Shown one piece after another: positions 14,956 to 16,536 of a stretch of 16,536 nucleotides of DNA; positions within the stretch are counted from its first letter, which is position 1, and each line of letters begins with the position of its first letter. Both the position numbers and the translations under genes were made by a program. The notes beneath the pieces were generated by a model. The model worked only from the letters and a program-made list of their open reading frames with translations, made no database searches and was not told the DNA's origin. Origin of the DNA: GCA-2861595 sp035526335 (GTDB lineage Bacteria > Actinomycetota > Acidimicrobiia > Acidimicrobiales > GCA-2861595); assembly GCA_035526335.1 (NCBI GenBank), contig DATLCN010000013.1:1-16536 (forward strand), written 5' to 3'.

Positions 14956-15408
14956 TCAGACCCCCGAGCCCGAGGCCAGCCGCTCCTCCAGCCGGCCTCC
15001 GGCCCTGCGGACCTCCTCACGGAGCAGGGCCTCGACACCTGGGAAGTTGAGGTTCCCCCCGTAGTGCAGGTCCATCGTGAACAGCGAACCGGAATCGGCT
15101 ACCTCGACCCCGGCGACCAGGACCCATGGTGAGTGCTCCCGCCCGTCGTGCTCCATGCGCTCGAACCGGGCCAGCTTCGGAGCGACCTTCTCCGTGCGCA
15201 CCATGCGCACGGTCTTGGTCTTCTTGAACGGTCCGATGGCGATGCCCAGCTCCACCATCCATGCCGGACCAGGGTCCTCGTCGTGGGCGGGTGTTGGGTC
15301 GGCACCGTGCACGAGGCCGAGCCACTCCGGGTACGTCCCCAGCTCGACGAGTTCGGCGAATACGCGGTCGGCATCGGCGGTGAGCGGTGCGGAGGCGGTG
15401 AAGTCCAC
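14956..15408 (-). CDS. SRPBCC (START-like/polyketide cyclase) family protein
   Basis: 150 residues from GTG 15408 with AGGA 7 nt upstream. The layout is that of a helix-grip fold: an opening strand MDFTASAPLTADADRVFAEL, then the typical WxGLVHG-type segment after YPEW. A middle strand pair follows (KTKTVRMVRTEKVAPKLARF, then SPWVLVAGVEVADSGSLFTM). The long C-terminal helix is GVEALLREEVRRAGGRLEERL. Members bind hydrophobic ligands or act as cyclases and chaperones; nothing in the sequence fixes which. It lies 3 nt before the aldehyde dehydrogenase start and 54 nt after the upstream gene, so ligand binding coupled to aldehyde oxidation is a reasonable but untested idea. Confidence 0.85.
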   Translation of the reverse strand: MDFTASAPLTADADRVFAELVELGTYPEWLGLVHGADPTPAHDEDPGPAWMVELGIAIGPFKKTKTVRMVRTEKVAPKLARFERMEHDGREHSPWVLVAGVEVADSGSLFTMDLHYGGNLNFPGVEALLREEVRRAGGRLEERLASGSGV

Positions 15409-15462
15409 GCCGGGATCCTAAGGGGAGGACGCTGCGGGCGCCGCCTCTGGTCCGAGCGCTCG

Positions 15463-15993
15463 TCAGGCGGGGGAAGGCGGCCAACCCGGGTGGAAGACGT
15501 TCCTGCCGTCGAGGCCGGCGACCAGCCAACTCCCCCCTGACCGGCGCATGGCCAGGCGGCGGAACACCGCCGGCGGTCCCGGCTTGGTCTCCAGGGCCGG
15601 GAGGCGGGGCTCGGCGAAGGTCACGATGGCCACGTCGGCACCCAGCGATTCCGTCTCGCGTACCTTCCAGGTTCGGGTGCTGAACTTTCCCCAGTACTCG
15701 CGCCACCGCACCAGCCTCTCCCTGGCGAAGCGGTCCCAGAGCGGATGGGTGGACGGATCGGCGGCCAGACCCTGGGCGAGCATGTCCCACCCCGCCTGGG
15801 GGCCGACGACGCCGGACCCGATCTCTGCGTGCGACAGCACCCAGTGCTGTGCGAGGACGAGCCGCAGGTTCCGCTCCATGAGCGGCCAGGCCGCCCGCAG
15901 GTCCTTGCGATCCATGACCGCGTCCACCCAGGCCGCGGCGACCGAAGGGGCATCCTCGCCGGCGCCGGTGGCGGGCTCAGATGACGAGGTCAC
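15463..15993 (-). CDS. Hypothetical protein, possibly NTF2-like (176 aa)
   Basis: The start GTG 15993 lies inside the end of the upstream gene (17-nt overlap), with GGGGCC before it. There is no signal peptide or membrane helix. The sequence starts with a helix carrying AAWVDAVMDRKDLRAAWPLM, followed by a long Trp-rich helical middle (HPLWDRFARERLVRWREYWG). It ends in strands (TWKVRETESLGADVAIVTFAEP, then FRRLAMRRSGGSWLVAGL). A first helix followed by late antiparallel strands is what NTF2/SnoaL-like folds show, but no signature motif confirms it. It is translationally coupled to the small upstream gene and precedes the SRPBCC and aldehyde dehydrogenase genes. Function unknown. Confidence 0.75.
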   Translation of the reverse strand: MTSSSEPATGAGEDAPSVAAAWVDAVMDRKDLRAAWPLMERNLRLVLAQHWVLSHAEIGSGVVGPQAGWDMLAQGLAADPSTHPLWDRFARERLVRWREYWGKFSTRTWKVRETESLGADVAIVTFAEPRLPALETKPGPPAVFRRLAMRRSGGSWLVAGLDGRNVFHPGWPPSPA

Positions 15994-16234
15994 CAGGCCC
16001 CACTGGGTCGTCGTGGGCGGACAGCACTTCTGAGTCGTCGTCGGCCTCGCGCAGCAGGCGGCCGAACGCGGCGAGCAGGCCGAGGGAAAACTCGATCTTC
16101 TCCACGAGAGACGCCCGATCCTCCGCCGAAAGCGCGGTCGTGTCCATCAACTCGGTCAACTCGTGAGCCTGCAGGTCCTCCATCCGGTAAGCCACGCCCA
16201 CCACAAAACGCTGAAGCGCCGCTTGTGAGGTCAT
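15977..16234 (-). CDS. Small helical hypothetical protein (85 aa)
   Basis: The start ATG 16234 is chosen because GGAG lies 5 nt before it (TTGGAGACACG); upstream extension to 16408 is possible but Cys/Thr-rich and not protein-like, and a GTG at the VISTWTQQDW position has no ribosome site. The product is probably all-helical: ALQRFVVGVAYRMEDLQAHEL, then SAEDRASLVEKIEFSLGLLAAFGRLLREA, and a short acidic tail. No signal peptide or known domain. It is the first gene of a unit running into the aldehyde dehydrogenase, with a 17-nt overlap to the next start. Such small helical proteins may be regulators or subunits, but nothing specific can be claimed. Confidence 0.7.
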   Translation of the reverse strand: MTSQAALQRFVVGVAYRMEDLQAHELTELMDTTALSAEDRASLVEKIEFSLGLLAAFGRLLREADDDSEVLSAHDDPVGPGDLVI

Positions 16235-16536
16235 CGTGTCTCCAACGTCGACTTCCGCAGCGAACGCCGCCCAGTCCTGCTGCGTCCATGTAGAGATCAC
16301 GTTGCCAGCGTTGCACAACGGCAGCGGGCACGTTCGCCGCGAAATCGTGGTGCGCGCCAGCTCGGTGGATCCGCTGCAAATGCCGGGGTGATCACATTGC
16401 TCACGCACGATGGAGCGGCGTCAGGCCTGGAAGCGGAGCGTCTCTGCCGATTCAGCCGAGGAGTTCCAGGCCAGCAGTCGCGCCGCCGGCGGCGATCCAT
16501 CCCGGGCCGGAGTGATGTGAACGAAAGTGGGCCGGA
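16235..16536. other. 302-nt end region without a supported gene
   Basis: This holds the upstream region of the minus-strand unit starting at 16234. Visible elements are two near-identical 11-mers, GATCACGTTGC (16295-16305) and GATCACATTGC (16390-16400), the second within the palindrome GTGATCAC, and a 14-bp palindrome CGCCGCCGGCGGCG (16481-16494). A GTG at 16517 with GGAG 4 nt upstream could begin a plus-strand gene, but only six codons are inside the window. Confidence 0.5.

Noticed and set aside
16410..16520. 36-codon plus-strand frame from an ATG at 16410
   Set aside because: No ribosome site, short, and composition not protein-like.
1..16536. Search for tRNA, CRISPR arrays, transposases, phage or defence genes
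   Set aside because: None could be seen by reading; repeats are short and isolated, and the genes are housekeeping or envelope types.

Overview
This is a high-GC (about 70% by eye) window from what looks like an actinomycete-type chromosome, possibly Acidimicrobiia or a related deep actinobacterial lineage. That placement is inference. It rests on a thrS gene overlapping an actinobacterial-type HIT/Ap4A-phosphorylase gene (the same pairing as Mycobacterium tuberculosis Rv2614c-Rv2613c), a MshC-type cysteine ligase (mycothiol pathway), an F420-dependent NADP reductase and tandem DUF3048 lipoproteins. No tRNA, rRNA, CRISPR array, insertion sequence or prophage gene was seen, and gene density is that of an ordinary chromosomal region.

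Layout. Positions 1-156 may hold the 5' end of an unrecognised minus-strand gene. A minus-strand block at 295-5382 reads, in transcription order: a secreted HExxH metallopeptidase-like protein (5382-4144); a hairpin; a strong cyclic di-GMP-I (GEMM-I) riboswitch; a secreted CAP/SCP-domain protein (3967-3356); thrS (3305-1359); a HIT protein (1362-868); and a small two-helix membrane protein (858-295). The last three are nearly contiguous or overlapping. A plus-strand gene at 5436-6656 encodes a coiled-coil/two-TM protein whose C-terminus resembles a degenerate ABC/SMC-type ATPase lobe. A 10-bp perfect inverted repeat lies in the divergent gap before it.

A second minus-strand block (11272-6717) runs carbamoyltransferase, M23 metallopeptidase, F420:NADP oxidoreductase (npdG) and MshC-like ligase. 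The last two genes overlap and the first two are 11 nt apart. Divergent from it are two tandem plus-strand DUF3048 lipoprotein genes (11360-13493). Their stop codon comes within 1 nt of the stop of a third minus-strand block (16234-13495): a small helical protein, a possible NTF2-like protein, an SRPBCC protein and an aldehyde dehydrogenase. The last ~300 bases hold no gene I can support.

Themes. At least five products are exported or membrane-anchored envelope proteins (HExxH peptidase, CAP protein, M23 peptidase, two DUF3048 lipoproteins). The most interesting signals are the c-di-GMP riboswitch whose closing stem shares bases with the Shine-Dalgarno of the CAP gene, the membrane protein with a vestigial ATPase-like end, and the carbamoyltransferase-M23 pairing.
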